64,000 bases of DNA, taken from contig JAHHRA010000004.1 in assembly GCA_020026055.1 (NCBI GenBank), positions 1 through 64,000 on the forward strand. The letters run 5' to 3'. Shown piece after piece: positions 20,242-30,080 of this stretch. The stretch's first letter is position 1. The number at the start of each line of letters is the position of its first letter. This DNA is from Actinobacillus sp. Lineage in GTDB: Bacteria > Pseudomonadota > Gammaproteobacteria > Enterobacterales > Pasteurellaceae. A model generated the notes under the pieces. The model did not search any database, was not told the DNA's origin, and saw only the letters and a list, made by a program, of their open reading frames with translations. The translations under genes and the position numbers were made by a program.

Positions 20242-23085
20242 TTAGTCAGAAAAAAGATCTTGCCAAAGAGATTGTATGAATTTTCGTTCTTTTGCGAACA
20301 TATTTTCATCTGTATAAGCAGTAGTGCCCATTAAATTTTGATGGTGAATTTGGTTGCGAAAAGCTTTGTAACAGTGGATTAAATATATGCAGGTTTCGTT
20401 AGGTAAAATATTCCCTGCTTGCAAAATGTTTTCAAAAATACGTACGTTGTCTGACCATTTAGCTAAATGTGGATAATTAGGTGCATTAGCAAGAACGAGA
20501 TATTGAGCAATAAATTCAATATCTGTGATCCCTCCTCGATCTGTTTTCAAATGAAATGAATGAGTGGAATGAGATTGCCACATTTTTTCACGCATTGCAC
20601 GGACATCTTGGCGGAGATCTTTTTTATTTCGGGCAGTAGTTAAAATTTGTTGTCGTAAAGTTTCAAACTGTGCTTGCAGTGCTTTATCACCACAAATTGC
20701 ACGGCTTCTCACTAGTGCTTGCGTTTCCCAAGTCCACGCTTCTTTTTGTTGATAATGAGCAAAAGATTGAAGAGAACAACAAATAAGTCCTGAATCTCCC
20801 TCTGGTCGTAAGCGAATATCTAAATCATAAAGCTGTCCACTTGCTGTTCTAAGCGTAAAGAGACTAATAATTTTTTGAGTGAGTTTGGCATAAAAGAGAG
20901 CGTTATCAATGCAACGTCGACCGCCTTGTGTCTCACCTTGATATTGATTATCAAATAAGAAAACTACATCCAAATCTGATTTATAACCTAATTCAATTCC
21001 GCCTAATTTGCCATAAGCCACTATTAAAAAACCTTTCTGATTTTGGGGTAAACCTTGTGGTACACCAAAGCGTTGTGTGACTTGCTGCCAAGCAAAATCC
21101 ACTACTTCTTGCATCAAACTTTGTGCTAAATAAGTTAAATGGTCGCTCACTTTCATCACTGGAAGTGCTTCTAAAATGTCTGCTGCCGCAATTTGGAAGA
21201 AAATGCTTTGTTTAAATTGACGTAAAGCATCAATAAATACTTCTTCATCTTTTGGGGGAAGGCGAAGCAAATATTCACGTAATAATTGTGGATATTGCTG
21301 GAATGGTGTTGGGTGAAGTAGAGCATGTCGATTAAGCAATTCATCTAATAGAATAGGGTGTTTTGCTACTTGTTCGGCGATCATTTGCGAACGGCTGCAA
21401 AGTTCGATTAATTGTTGACGAACGGGGGGATTTTCGAGCAATAATTCCAAATAAGGTGTTCGTGTCAGGATTGCTTGTAGAATGGTTAAAATCCGTATGA
21501 AAAATGGGATAGCAGGTTGAGGGAGTTCTGCAATCATTTGTGGTAATAATTTTTGTATAACTTGACGACCACGTTCACCCATAGGACGTTTATTGATATA
21601 TTGTTTAAAATTTAGTAGTTGTGGTAATAAAGAGGTAAATTGCGGTGAATCTGCAAAAATATGAGCTAACTCGTTGTTTTCTTCTAACCAATTTCCCCAT
21701 TGAGAATGATATTCTCCTTGTCCTTCTTCATTGATCAATTGCTGAAAAATGCAATGTACATTTTGCTGATGCTGTGCGAGAACTTGGCAATAATCCTGCC
21801 AGTTTTTAATTGTGTAATGTTGAATTTGAGGTTGATTTTCAGTATTTAAAAAATAATATTGTTGACAGCTTTCAATTAAGCGTTGTTGGTCACGTGGATG
21901 TGTTGGTAAATTTTGTGTTTGTTGATCCGCTATTGCTTGTAAGCAATTTTCACTGTGTCGCAAGAAAAGGTAAGCAGCATGAAGTTGTTGACATTGGTGA
22001 GGGAGAAGCAAACGCAGACTTTCAAGTTTAGGCAAAAGCGACAAAAGAGAAGTATTTTGCAAAATAGGTTCACGTCCACCACGGATCAATTGAAAGACTT
22101 GCACGATAAATTCAATTTCACGAATGCCTCCTGTTCCCAGTTTAATATTATTTACTAATTGACGTCGTCGCACTTCTATCGTAATTTGGTTTTTCATCTC
22201 GCGTAGGGCTTGAATTGCACTAAAATCAATATAACGGCGGTACATAAATGGGCGTAATATTTGCGTTAGTAGGTGATTTTCATCTTTGCCAAGCACTCGT
22301 GCTTTCAGCATCGCATAACGTTCCCAATTGCGTCCTTGAGTTTGGTAATATTGTTCCAATGCAGCAAAACTTAGGACTAATGCACCATCTTCACCAAAAG
22401 GGCGTAAACGCATATCTACACGATAAACAAACCCATCTTCGTTAAAATCATTTAAGGCTTGAATAAGCCGTTGACTGAGACGAGTAAAAAAGATTTGGTT
22501 ATCAATTTCACGGCGTGTACCTTGTGTCATTCCTTTTTCGGGATAAGCAAAAATTAAATCAATATCTGAGGAAAAATTGAGTTCACGACCACCCAGTTTC
22601 CCCATTGCTATGACGATCAGAGGTTGAGGGTTCCCTTTGTTATCACAAGGTGTTCCCATTTCTTGGCAAGCTTGGTGATAAAGCCAATCACGTGTTGCGA
22701 GGATCAAACTTTCAGCAAGTTCGGAAAGTGCTAATAGAATTTGCTCTACAGTGGCAAGTCCTAAACTTTGCCAAAGACAAATTTCTGCTAATGCACGATG
22801 ACGGAATAAGCGAGTACATTTTTGCAATTCGTGAAAATTTGTAACAGTTTTCAATTGGTTAGTAAGAATAGTTTGATAAGTAAATTGAATAGGGAAAGGG
22901 GGCAATTTGACAAGACATTGCTGGAAAAAAACTTTTTGTTTCAACCATACATCACCAAGAAAATCAGATAATGCTAGGGCTTTGATTAACTCTGCCCGTA
23001 ATGGAATAGAGATATTTTCTAATTGATGATGTTGCAACAGTTGATTAAATCTCTGTTCAGCAATTTGCATAAGCTTAGCATTCAT
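20242..23085 (-). CDS. glnE: bifunctional glutamine synthetase adenylyltransferase/adenylyl-removase
   Basis: Adds or removes AMP on glutamine synthetase (Tyr402 of GlnA at 8919-10337) in answer to PII and glutamine. 947 residues with two nucleotidyltransferase domains: N-terminal removase with GKLGGRELNFSSDIDL (about residue 155-170) and C-terminal transferase with GKLGGIELGYKSDLDVVF (about residue 697-715), joined by the regulatory middle. Both Asp-x-Asp pairs are intact, so both activities are predicted. Stands alone, upstream of nfsB. Confidence 0.96.
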   Translation of the reverse strand: MNAKLMQIAEQRFNQLLQHHQLENISIPLRAELIKALALSDFLGDVWLKQKVFFQQCLVKLPPFPIQFTYQTILTNQLKTVTNFHELQKCTRLFRHRALAEICLWQSLGLATVEQILLALSELAESLILATRDWLYHQACQEMGTPCDNKGNPQPLIVIAMGKLGGRELNFSSDIDLIFAYPEKGMTQGTRREIDNQIFFTRLSQRLIQALNDFNEDGFVYRVDMRLRPFGEDGALVLSFAALEQYYQTQGRNWERYAMLKARVLGKDENHLLTQILRPFMYRRYIDFSAIQALREMKNQITIEVRRRQLVNNIKLGTGGIREIEFIVQVFQLIRGGREPILQNTSLLSLLPKLESLRLLLPHQCQQLHAAYLFLRHSENCLQAIADQQTQNLPTHPRDQQRLIESCQQYYFLNTENQPQIQHYTIKNWQDYCQVLAQHQQNVHCIFQQLINEEGQGEYHSQWGNWLEENNELAHIFADSPQFTSLLPQLLNFKQYINKRPMGERGRQVIQKLLPQMIAELPQPAIPFFIRILTILQAILTRTPYLELLLENPPVRQQLIELCSRSQMIAEQVAKHPILLDELLNRHALLHPTPFQQYPQLLREYLLRLPPKDEEVFIDALRQFKQSIFFQIAAADILEALPVMKVSDHLTYLAQSLMQEVVDFAWQQVTQRFGVPQGLPQNQKGFLIVAYGKLGGIELGYKSDLDVVFLFDNQYQGETQGGRRCIDNALFYAKLTQKIISLFTLRTASGQLYDLDIRLRPEGDSGLICCSLQSFAHYQQKEAWTWETQALVRSRAICGDKALQAQFETLRQQILTTARNKKDLRQDVRAMREKMWQSHSTHSFHLKTDRGGITDIEFIAQYLVLANAPNYPHLAKWSDNVRIFENILQAGNILPNETCIYLIHCYKAFRNQIHHQNLMGTTAYTDENMFAKERKFIQSLWQDLFSD

Positions 23086-23262
23086 AGCTTTGTTCCTGTC
23101 GAAAAATGAACGAAATTTACACCTTAAATTTATTACAGAATGTGAGATTTTTTGTGATATTCATTTTGCAAGGTTGCATGGTATAAATATGCCGTTTTTA
23201 GTTAGAAAATCTATTTTTGACTAAAGAAAAATCTTCAGAATTTGCTGGCGTAAAAATTGAAA

Positions 23263-24270
23263 CTATTGTAATTGTGTTTTTAACCAATTACAAAATTCAA
23301 GGAGAGGCATTTGCCAGTTTGGATTTTGTTTTGCTAATAATTGCAATGCTGGTTGAATATTGTTATTTGTATACAAGTTACAACGTAACGTTTCTTTAAT
23401 CGCTGCGATCATCATTATGTCTAAAGCATCTGAATAAATAGTAACATCAATGATTTTCCCTTCTTCAATTTGCAAACGCAGATCAACAATCCCCCAATCA
23501 AAACGGGTCTCTAATTGATGTGTAAATTCAGGTGTTTTACCAAAACGCCAATCCCAATCTGCCATTTTTGCATAATATTGTTGCAGAGTTGGTAATTGAG
23601 TAAGTTTCTGTTCATCTAAGATCTCGATGTCAACTTTTTGTTCATAATGGCGTTCAAAAGCTTGAATAATTGTATCACACAGAATTTGGTGATTAATCTG
23701 GGAGTTGAATTCGACTAAATTCGCAACTCTTGAACGCACAGATTTGATTCCTTTAGCTGCGAGTTTTAAAGGATGAGGTTGCAAATAATCATTTAATTTA
23801 TCCATATTAGCTTTAAGAAGCATTGTGCCATGATGAAAAGCACGGTCAATTTTTTGTTTAAATGCACTGCCTGAAATTTTTTTATCCCCAACCAGTAGAT
23901 CATTGCGTCCTGAAAGCTTAGCATCAATGCCAAGTGTAGCAAGAGCTTGGCAGATGATCTTAAAATTTGTATGTTGATCGAAATCCTGTTTTGGGGACAT
24001 AAAAGTGAAATTAGTATTGCCAAGGTCGTGAAAAACGGCACCGCCACCACTTTGACGACGAGCAAGAAAAACTCCATCGTTTTCCATTTTATCGATCTTG
24101 CATTCCAACCATGGATTTTGAAAATGTCCGATGACGACAGTATCAGTGTTTCGCCACAAAAACAGAATTTGTGTATCTGCGGCTAATTCATTAAAAATCC
24201 AATCTTCAATTGCAAGATTAAACCAAGGATTAGTGACATTCGAAATTAACACACGCAGTTTTTTACACAT
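23263..24270 (-). CDS. lplA: lipoate--protein ligase A
   Basis: Activates free lipoate with ATP and attaches it to E2/GcvH lysines, a salvage role. 335 residues, with RRQSGGGAVFHDLGNTNFTFM (lipoate/adenylate pocket), GRNDLLVGDKKISGSAF with the key lysine, and FHHGTMLL, followed by the C-terminal accessory domain, so it is the full two-domain E. coli type. Divergent from ulaB. The 177-nt gap to glnE has nothing notable. Confidence 0.93.
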   Translation of the reverse strand: MCKKLRVLISNVTNPWFNLAIEDWIFNELAADTQILFLWRNTDTVVIGHFQNPWLECKIDKMENDGVFLARRQSGGGAVFHDLGNTNFTFMSPKQDFDQHTNFKIICQALATLGIDAKLSGRNDLLVGDKKISGSAFKQKIDRAFHHGTMLLKANMDKLNDYLQPHPLKLAAKGIKSVRSRVANLVEFNSQINHQILCDTIIQAFERHYEQKVDIEILDEQKLTQLPTLQQYYAKMADWDWRFGKTPEFTHQLETRFDWGIVDLRLQIEEGKIIDVTIYSDALDIMMIAAIKETLRCNLYTNNNIQPALQLLAKQNPNWQMPLLEFCNWLKTQLQ

Positions 24271-24376
24271 AAAAAGTCCCTTTATTATTAAAATAAAGGA
24301 CTCAATTTCCCATTAAAATGCAATTTTGTAAAGAAAAGAGAAAAATTGTGTAAAATTTGAATAATCTCAAAATGTA

Positions 24377-24399
24377 ATTGTGATTATTATCATGAATTA
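24377..24399. promoter_or_regulatory. CRP-like site upstream of the PTS operon
   Basis: TGTGA-N6-TCATG within an AATT...AATT palindrome; 5/5 in the left core and 3/5 in the right compared with TGTGA-N6-TCACA. It lies about 75 nt before ulaB, a sensible place for cAMP-CRP activation of a sugar PTS. Confidence 0.45.
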
Positions 24400-24472
24400 T
24401 TGTTCAATTGATTGTAAAATAACAGCAAATATCAAATAATAACCCGATTTCATAAAATGTAAGGAGCTAAAT

Positions 24473-24742
24473 ATGAAAAACATTATGGTTGTGTGTGGTA
24501 ATGGCTTAGGGACATCTTTAATGATGGAAATGGCAGTAAAAGAAGTGTTGCAAAAATTAGGCAAAGATGCACAAGTTAGCCACGAAGATCTATCTTCAGC
24601 CATTTCAAGCCAAGCCGATATTTGGGTCGCCGCCAAAGATGTTGCTAAGCAATTAGAAGAAGCAGGCAAACAAAATATTGTCAGCTTAACTAATATTTTT
24701 GATAAAGCCGATATTCAAGCACAATTAACGGCACTGCTTTAA
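24473..24742 (+). CDS. ulaB: PTS ascorbate-type EIIB
   Basis: Cytoplasmic phosphocarrier of a group-translocation permease. 89 residues with the phosphocysteine loop VVCGNGLGTS (Cys8). Family: SgaB/UlaB (lactose/galactitol-type IIB fold). Ribosome site AAGGAG precedes. The gene order IIB-IIC-IIA and the TAATG overlap with the next gene show an operon. Confidence 0.88.
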   Translation: MKNIMVVCGNGLGTSLMMEMAVKEVLQKLGKDAQVSHEDLSSAISSQADIWVAAKDVAKQLEEAGKQNIVSLTNIFDKADIQAQLTALL

Positions 24743-24759
24743 TGGGCAAAGAGGAAAAT

Positions 24760-26022
24760 ATGATGCAATACTTTTTTGAGTTTATGCTGGGATTGTTAAA
24801 AGAGCCTGCCATTATGGTGGGCTTAATTGCGTTTATCGGCTTGATTGCACAGCGTGCTGATATATCGACGATTCTTAAAGGTACGAGTAAAACTGTACTA
24901 GGTTATTTGATTTTAGGCTTTGGTGCGAATGCATTAATTGGGGCATTAGGGAATTTCTCGGCAGTTTTTAGCCACGCTTTTCAAACTTCAGGTGTTATAC
25001 CAAATAACGAAGCTATTGTTGCAGTCGCTCAGAAATCTTTTGGTTACGAAATGGCGTTGATTATGTTCTTCGCTTTTGTAGTTAACATTTTGTTAGCACG
25101 TTTCACACCGTTGAAATACATTTTTTTAACTGGACATCATACGATGTTTATGTCGATGTTAGTAGCAGTGATCCTTTCAACCGCCAAAATTACGGGCATT
25201 CCAATGGTAGTGTTAGGTTCATTGATTGTTGGTAGCTTGATGGTGATAATGCCCGCTATCGTACAGCCTTATACTAAAAAAGTGCTTGGCAATGACCAAC
25301 TGGCAATGGGGCATTTTTCGACTTTGTCTTATTTATTAGCAGGCTTTGTAGCAAGCAAATTTGGTAATAAACAACAAACTACTGAAGATTTGAATGTACC
25401 GAAGAGTTTAATGTTTTTACGAGATACACCAGTGGCAATCGCGGCAACAATGCTCATTTTCTTCTTACTCGCTTCTTTAGTGGCAGGCAAAGAATTTGTC
25501 GATACTATTGCTAATGGACAGAACTGGATTGTGTTTACTGTGATGCAATCTTTCATTTTTGCGGGCGGAGTTTATATTGTGCTACAAGGAGTGAAAATGT
25601 TTATTGCCGAGATCGTGCCAGCTTTTAAAGGGATCTCTGATAAACTTGTTCCGAATGCCAAACCTGCTCTTGATTGTCCAATGGTCTTCCCTTATGCTCC
25701 AAATGCAGTCCTCATCGGATTCCTTTCTTCATTTGCTGCAGGGCTTTTGATTATGCTTGTGCAAGCAAGTATGGGATGGACAGTGATTGTTGCAGGTGTC
25801 GTACCACATTTCTTTGTTGGCGGTGCTTCTGGTGTATATGGTAACGCACTGGGTGGCTTACGTGGTGCTATTTTAGGTGCATTTGCTCAAGGTATTTTGA
25901 TCTCAATTTTACCGATGTTACTTTTACCTGTTTTAACTGGATTAGGTTTTCAAGCCACGACATTTGCTGATTCAGATTTCGGTATAGTGGGCTTGATTTT
26001 AGGCTGGATCGTTTCAAAATAA
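24760..26022 (+). CDS. ulaA: PTS ascorbate-type EIIC (SgaT/UlaA family)
   Basis: Membrane channel of the PTS permease, about ten hydrophobic segments. Contains TGHHTMFMSM and GGASGVYGNALGG, typical of the SgaT/UlaA family. I chose the ATG at 24760, preceded by AGAGGAAA; an in-frame ATG at 24742 overlaps the ulaB stop but has no ribosome site. Slightly shorter than E. coli UlaA. None of the catabolic ulaD-F or ulaG genes accompany it, so L-ascorbate is only the family-level guess. Confidence 0.85.
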   Translation: MMQYFFEFMLGLLKEPAIMVGLIAFIGLIAQRADISTILKGTSKTVLGYLILGFGANALIGALGNFSAVFSHAFQTSGVIPNNEAIVAVAQKSFGYEMALIMFFAFVVNILLARFTPLKYIFLTGHHTMFMSMLVAVILSTAKITGIPMVVLGSLIVGSLMVIMPAIVQPYTKKVLGNDQLAMGHFSTLSYLLAGFVASKFGNKQQTTEDLNVPKSLMFLRDTPVAIAATMLIFFLLASLVAGKEFVDTIANGQNWIVFTVMQSFIFAGGVYIVLQGVKMFIAEIVPAFKGISDKLVPNAKPALDCPMVFPYAPNAVLIGFLSSFAAGLLIMLVQASMGWTVIVAGVVPHFFVGGASGVYGNALGGLRGAILGAFAQGILISILPMLLLPVLTGLGFQATTFADSDFGIVGLILGWIVSK

Positions 26023-26045
26023 TGCCATCAAAAAGGAAAATTTTT

Positions 26046-26498
26046 ATGAATTTATCGACGTTGATTGGTAATAATGTACTGATTTCACAGGCTTCTAATT
26101 TGAATGCTGATCATGCTATTGAACTGATGTGTACCAAATTATTAGCAACACAAGCTATCACTCCAAATTATGTTGAGGCTATTAAAGCCTCACATCATAA
26201 ACTTGGAGCTTATTACGTTGTCGCCCCTAAGATTGCGATGCCACATGCCCGTCCTGAAGACGGAGTAGTGCGAGATAGCCTACAATTGACCGTTTTCAAA
26301 AACGGTTTGGATCTAGGCGATGAAGATAACGGTGATGTTTATCTCGCTATCACTTTAGCTGCCACTGGTGCTGAAAACCATTTACAACTTATTCAATGTA
26401 TTGCTAATTTTTTCCAAAATGAAGAACTCATCGAACAAGTTATTCAATGTAAAACAGTGGCTGAAATTCAAACTTTGCTACAAAATTTATCAAATTAA
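26046..26498 (+). CDS. ulaC: PTS EIIA, ascorbate/mannitol-fructose type
   Basis: Cytoplasmic phosphocarrier accepting phosphate from HPr. About 150 residues with the phospho-His in IAMPHARPEDG and the C-terminal LIQCIANFF helix of PTS_EIIA_2. Start at 26046 follows AAGGAAAA; an upstream in-frame ATG at 26022 overlaps the ulaA stop and is less likely. Only 17 nt separate it from pykA, suggesting shared transcription and a link between uptake and PEP use. Confidence 0.88.
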   Translation: MNLSTLIGNNVLISQASNLNADHAIELMCTKLLATQAITPNYVEAIKASHHKLGAYYVVAPKIAMPHARPEDGVVRDSLQLTVFKNGLDLGDEDNGDVYLAITLAATGAENHLQLIQCIANFFQNEELIEQVIQCKTVAEIQTLLQNLSN

Positions 26499-26515
26499 AC
26501 TAACTGGAGAAAGTT

Positions 26516-27958
26516 ATGACTAAAAAATTTCGTCGGACTAAAATCGTATGTACTCTCGGACCTGCGACGGATCGTGATGATAATTTAGAGAAAATCATCG
26601 CTGAGGGTGCAAACGTAGTACGGATGAATTTCTCTCATGGAACACCTGAAGATCATATTACACGTGCTAATAAAGTACGTGAAGTGGCGAAAAAACTAAA
26701 TCGTCATGTGGCGATCCTTGGTGATTTGCAAGGTCCTAAAATTCGAGTGTCGACTTTTAAAGATGGTAAAGTAACCCTCAAAATTGGAGATATATTTATT
26801 CTTGATGCCGATTTGCCAAAAGGCGAAGGAGATCAAAATGCAGTTGGCATTGATTACAAAAATCTCCCACGTGATGTGAAAACAGACGATATTTTGCTAC
26901 TTGATGATGGTCGTGTACAACTTAAAGTATTACGCATTGAAGGCAATAAAGTTTTTACTGAAGTCACTGTTGCAGGTGTACTCTCTAATAATAAAGGGAT
27001 TAATAAACTTGGTGGAGGTTTATCTGCGGATGCTCTAACTGAAAAAGATAAAGCTGATATTATCACAGCTGCTAAAATTGGCGTTGATTATTTGGCTGTT
27101 TCATTTCCACGTTGTGGTGAAGATTTGCGTTATGCTCGTCGTCTTGCTGAAGATGCGGGTCTTTATGCAAAAATTGTTGCTAAAGTTGAGCGAGCAGAAA
27201 CTGTTGCCTCAGATGAAGCAATGGACGATGTGATCTTAGCTTCAGATGTGATTATGGTCGCACGTGGTGATCTAGGCGTAGAAATAGGTGATGCGGAACT
27301 TGTAGGCGTACAGAAAAAACTTATTCGTCGTACTCGCCAACTAAATCGTGCAGTAATTACTGCTACTCAAATGATGGAATCAATGATCACAAACCCAATG
27401 CCAACTCGAGCTGAAGTAATGGATGTTGCCAACGCAGTATTAGATGGCACTGATGCTGTCATGCTCTCAGCCGAAACAGCAGCAGGGCAGTATCCAGCTG
27501 AAACAGTGGCAGCGATGTCAAAAGTCTGCTTAGGAGCAGAAAAAATGCCAAGCATTAATATTTCTAAACACCGCTTGGATCGCACATTCGACAGCATTGA
27601 AGAAACTGTAGCGATGTCAGCAATGTACGCTGCTAACCACTTAACGGGAGTGAAAGCAATTATTGCTTTTACTAGCACAGGGAAAACACCATTATTTATG
27701 TCACGGATCCGCTCAGGGTTACCTATTTTCGCTCTTTCACGCAATAAAGAAACGCTTAATTGCTGTGCGTTATATCGTGGCGTGATCCCTGTTTACTATA
27801 ATGCTTTAAGCAGCCGTACGACAAATGCCGCTCGTGAAGCAATTCAGCTTTTAAAAGATAAAGGCTATGTCCATACAGGAGATTTAGTTTTACTGACTCA
27901 AGGGGATGAATTATCACTTGATGCTACAACGACTTGCCGTACATTAATAGTAGAATAA
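26516..27958 (+). CDS. pykA: pyruvate kinase (PykA type)
   Basis: Converts PEP and ADP to pyruvate and ATP. 480 residues with [21 protein letters not shown], the Lys/Glu/Asp catalytic block ([18 protein letters not shown]) and [30 protein letters not shown]. It follows E. coli PykA (type II) far better than PykF, including an exact length match. Strong AACTGGAGAAAG ribosome site. It follows the PTS genes by 17 nt and is closed by a dyad half and an intrinsic terminator. Confidence 0.95.
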   Translation: MTKKFRRTKIVCTLGPATDRDDNLEKIIAEGANVVRMNFSHGTPEDHITRANKVREVAKKLNRHVAILGDLQGPKIRVSTFKDGKVTLKIGDIFILDADLPKGEGDQNAVGIDYKNLPRDVKTDDILLLDDGRVQLKVLRIEGNKVFTEVTVAGVLSNNKGINKLGGGLSADALTEKDKADIITAAKIGVDYLAVSFPRCGEDLRYARRLAEDAGLYAKIVAKVERAETVASDEAMDDVILASDVIMVARGDLGVEIGDAELVGVQKKLIRRTRQLNRAVITATQMMESMITNPMPTRAEVMDVANAVLDGTDAVMLSAETAAGQYPAETVAAMSKVCLGAEKMPSINISKHRLDRTFDSIEETVAMSAMYAANHLTGVKAIIAFTSTGKTPLFMSRIRSGLPIFALSRNKETLNCCALYRGVIPVYYNALSSRTTNAAREAIQLLKDKGYVHTGDLVLLTQGDELSLDATTTCRTLIVE

Positions 27959-27962
27959 ATTT

Positions 27963-27985
27963 TCACGCAAAATATCCAAAATTTA
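27963..27985. repeat. dyad element, left half (after pykA)
   Basis: TCACGC, then AAAAT.TCC and AAAATTT, beginning 4 nt after the pykA stop. A few bases shorter than the consensus arm. Weak when alone, but the placement matches the family. Confidence 0.5.
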
Positions 27986-28004
27986 GATAACTTCGCAAAC
28001 TAAT

Positions 28005-28040
28005 GGACTGATTTCTATATTTAATAGGATCAGTCCTTTT
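28005..28040 (+). terminator. terminator of pykA
   Basis: GGACTGAT / ATCAGTCC stem with a 16-nt loop, then TTTTAATTTTTT. The rest of the gap to 28250 shows no gene. Confidence 0.75.
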
Positions 28041-28253
28041 AATTTTTTGTATTGTTGACACAATATTTTTGCTATTTTTAACAGTTTTAAAAGCTTAATC
28101 TTTATCTAATAAAAAATATCTTCAAAAAGTTATAGTTAACTTAGGGAAGAATCAATTATTACAATTGTAAGTTATTCAAACTTCTTACAACATGTTGAGT
28201 TTACTTTATGTAGAAAAGCTAGCTTTCAAAAAAACGGCTTCTTTTATATATGG

Positions 28254-28282
28254 TGAAAATTTTTTTCGATTTTAAAGGCGTA
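28254..28282. repeat. dyad element, right half (downstream of adh)
   Basis: GAAAATTTTTTTCGATTTT followed by AAAGGCGTAC; reverse complement reads GTACGCC..TAAAATCGA..AAAATTTTC, close to the copy at 46468. Confidence 0.65.
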
Positions 28283-28302
28283 CTAACTAATTTTTAAACA
28301 AT

Positions 28303-28332
28303 AAAAAACCCTAAAGTGATAGCTTTAGGGTG
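28303..28332 (-). terminator. terminator of the alcohol dehydrogenase gene
   Basis: ACCCTAAAG / CTTTAGGGT, loop of 6 nt, TTTTTTAT tail on the minus strand. Confidence 0.85.
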
Positions 28333-28352
28333 TATTAGTTTAGATTTTTAAA

Positions 28353-29390
28353 TTAATCTACATCAATGATAATTTTCATTGCCTGTTCTTTAGCAGCGTT
28401 TAAGAATACATCGTAGGCTTTTCTGATTTCGCTAAGCTTGAAGTGATGAGTGATTAATTTTTTAACTGGAAGTTTTCCAGTGCCTACCGCTTTTAGTAAC
28501 ATCGGTGTTGTATTAGCATTGACTAAGCCCGTTGTGATAGTGAGATTTTTGATCCAAAGATTTTGAGCTTGAAATTCTACTGGTTTACCGTGTACGCCCA
28601 CTATTGAAATATTACCACCAGCTTTCACAATTTTTTGGCAAATTTCCCAAGTCTGTGGGATACCGACTGCTTCAATAGCGACATCAACACCATCTTGACC
28701 AACAATTTCCGCAATTTTTGTTTGGACGTCATCAGTTGGCGTAACAGTATGTGTAGCTCCCATTTCTCTTGCCATCTTTAAACGATTTTCATCAAAATCG
28801 ACCATAATAATTGTTGCTGGTGAGTAGAATTGTGCTGTTAATAAAGCAGACATTCCCACAGGACCTGCACCAACAATTGCCACAGTCGAACCAGGTTTTA
28901 CTCTGCCATATTGAACACCGATTTCATGTCCTGTAGGTAAAATATCGCTCAACATTACTGCTATTTCATCATCCATATTCAAAGGCAACTTGTAAAGGCT
29001 GTTATCAGCATACGGCACACGCACGTACTCGGCTTGAGTGCCATCAATCATATGTCCAAAGATCCAGCCGCCATCACGGCAATGGGAGTAAAGTTGTTGT
29101 TTACAATAATCACAGCTTCCGCAAGAAGTAATACAAGAAACAATCACTTTATCGCCTTTTTGGAAACGATTTACACCACTTCCAATTTCCTCAACAATAC
29201 CTACACCTTCGTGACCAAGGATAATACCATCTCTCATATAAAGGTTTTTTCCTTTATAAATTCCTAAATCTGTCCCGCAAATTGTGGTTTTCAGCATTTT
29301 TACAATCACATCAGTGGGTTTTTGAATAGTCGGTTTCGCCACTTCCTCAAGAGCGATATTGTGTTCACCGTGATAGATAAGTGCTTTCAT
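28353..29390 (-). CDS. zinc-dependent alcohol dehydrogenase (MDR family)
   Basis: NAD(P)-dependent medium-chain dehydrogenase of 345 residues. Catalytic zinc ligands in TTICGTDLG and LGHEGVG; structural zinc site with four Cys in SCITSCGSCDYCKQQLYSHC; Rossmann motif VGAGPVGMSALL. The set resembles bacterial secondary-alcohol/iso-propanol and butanediol dehydrogenases (TTICGTD start), but substrate cannot be set from sequence. Monocistronic with a clear terminator; ribosome site AAGGAGAC. Confidence 0.85.
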   Translation of the reverse strand: MKALIYHGEHNIALEEVAKPTIQKPTDVIVKMLKTTICGTDLGIYKGKNLYMRDGIILGHEGVGIVEEIGSGVNRFQKGDKVIVSCITSCGSCDYCKQQLYSHCRDGGWIFGHMIDGTQAEYVRVPYADNSLYKLPLNMDDEIAVMLSDILPTGHEIGVQYGRVKPGSTVAIVGAGPVGMSALLTAQFYSPATIIMVDFDENRLKMAREMGATHTVTPTDDVQTKIAEIVGQDGVDVAIEAVGIPQTWEICQKIVKAGGNISIVGVHGKPVEFQAQNLWIKNLTITTGLVNANTTPMLLKAVGTGKLPVKKLITHHFKLSEIRKAYDVFLNAAKEQAMKIIIDVD

Positions 29391-29573
29391 AAGTAGTCTC
29401 CTTAAAAACAGTAAAAGTCAGTGTATTATCTAACTAAAATAAGAAAGAAAGGAAATAAAATTTGTCAAAAATGTGAACAAAAACATTTTAAAATTTATTT
29501 ATAAAGTGCCAAAGTGTATACCGTATCAAGGATATGTTAATATTCATTTTATGTCTTGAAATGACATCTGAAA

Positions 29574-29641
29574 TCACGCCCGCAAAATCAGGAAAATTTT
29601 CTGAAAATATTTTCGTGCTTTGAACCATCTTGAGGCGTGAA
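29574..29641. repeat. dyad element, expanded copy after the PRTase gene
   Basis: TCACGCCCGCAAAATCAGG, core AAAATTTTC, TGAAAATATTTTCGTGC, then GAGGCGTGA. The arms pair, but extra bases sit in the right half. On the minus strand it starts about 13 nt after the stop of the gene at 29654. Confidence 0.75.
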
Positions 29642-29653
29642 ATTTATTATTTT

Positions 29654-30058
29654 TTAATCGTTTTGCCAAAAACGCTCATCTAATCGAAATACAGTATCGA
29701 CCCAGTCAAATAACTCTCCACGGGCGAAGACAACTAAACCTTGGATTTTTTCAAAGCCTTGAGCTTGCACTTGGTCGGCGATGTTTTGTTTGGCTTCTAA
29801 CATTGAACCACCTGTCGTAAATACGTCGTCGACAAGTAAAAAAGTATTAGATTGTGGATTGATATATTTTCGTAATGCTTGTTCGAATTTTACTGCTCCA
29901 CTAGGAATACCGTGAACGCCGCCGAAATCGTAAACACGTGAAACTAAAAAGGCGAGAGTTGCCCAATCTTGATCACTTAACGCATCGCATTCAAGTTTAA
30001 AATCAGAGTAGCCACCAGAATGCATTTGAAAACGTTTTTGCATAAATAATGAAATCAT
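29654..30058 (-). CDS. orotate-phosphoribosyltransferase-like protein
   Basis: Short type I PRTase, 134 residues, against more than 200 for housekeeping PyrE. The PRPP loop is intact (TFLLVDDVFTTGGSML, about residues 77-92). The N-terminal part KRFQMHSGGYSDFKLECDAL recalls the F-x-L-x-SG substrate loop of OPRT, and FGGVHGIPSGAVKFEQAL is a PPi-loop-like stretch. Ribosome site AAGGAAA. It is the third gene of the operon, 22 nt after the OMPDC-like gene. The base acceptor is unknown; orotate is plausible because of its neighbours. Whether the genome also has a normal pyrE cannot be seen here. Confidence 0.75.
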   Translation of the reverse strand: MISLFMQKRFQMHSGGYSDFKLECDALSDQDWATLAFLVSRVYDFGGVHGIPSGAVKFEQALRKYINPQSNTFLLVDDVFTTGGSMLEAKQNIADQVQAQGFEKIQGLVVFARGELFDWVDTVFRLDERFWQND

Positions 30059-30080
30059 TGTTTTTCCTTAAATTAAGTTA

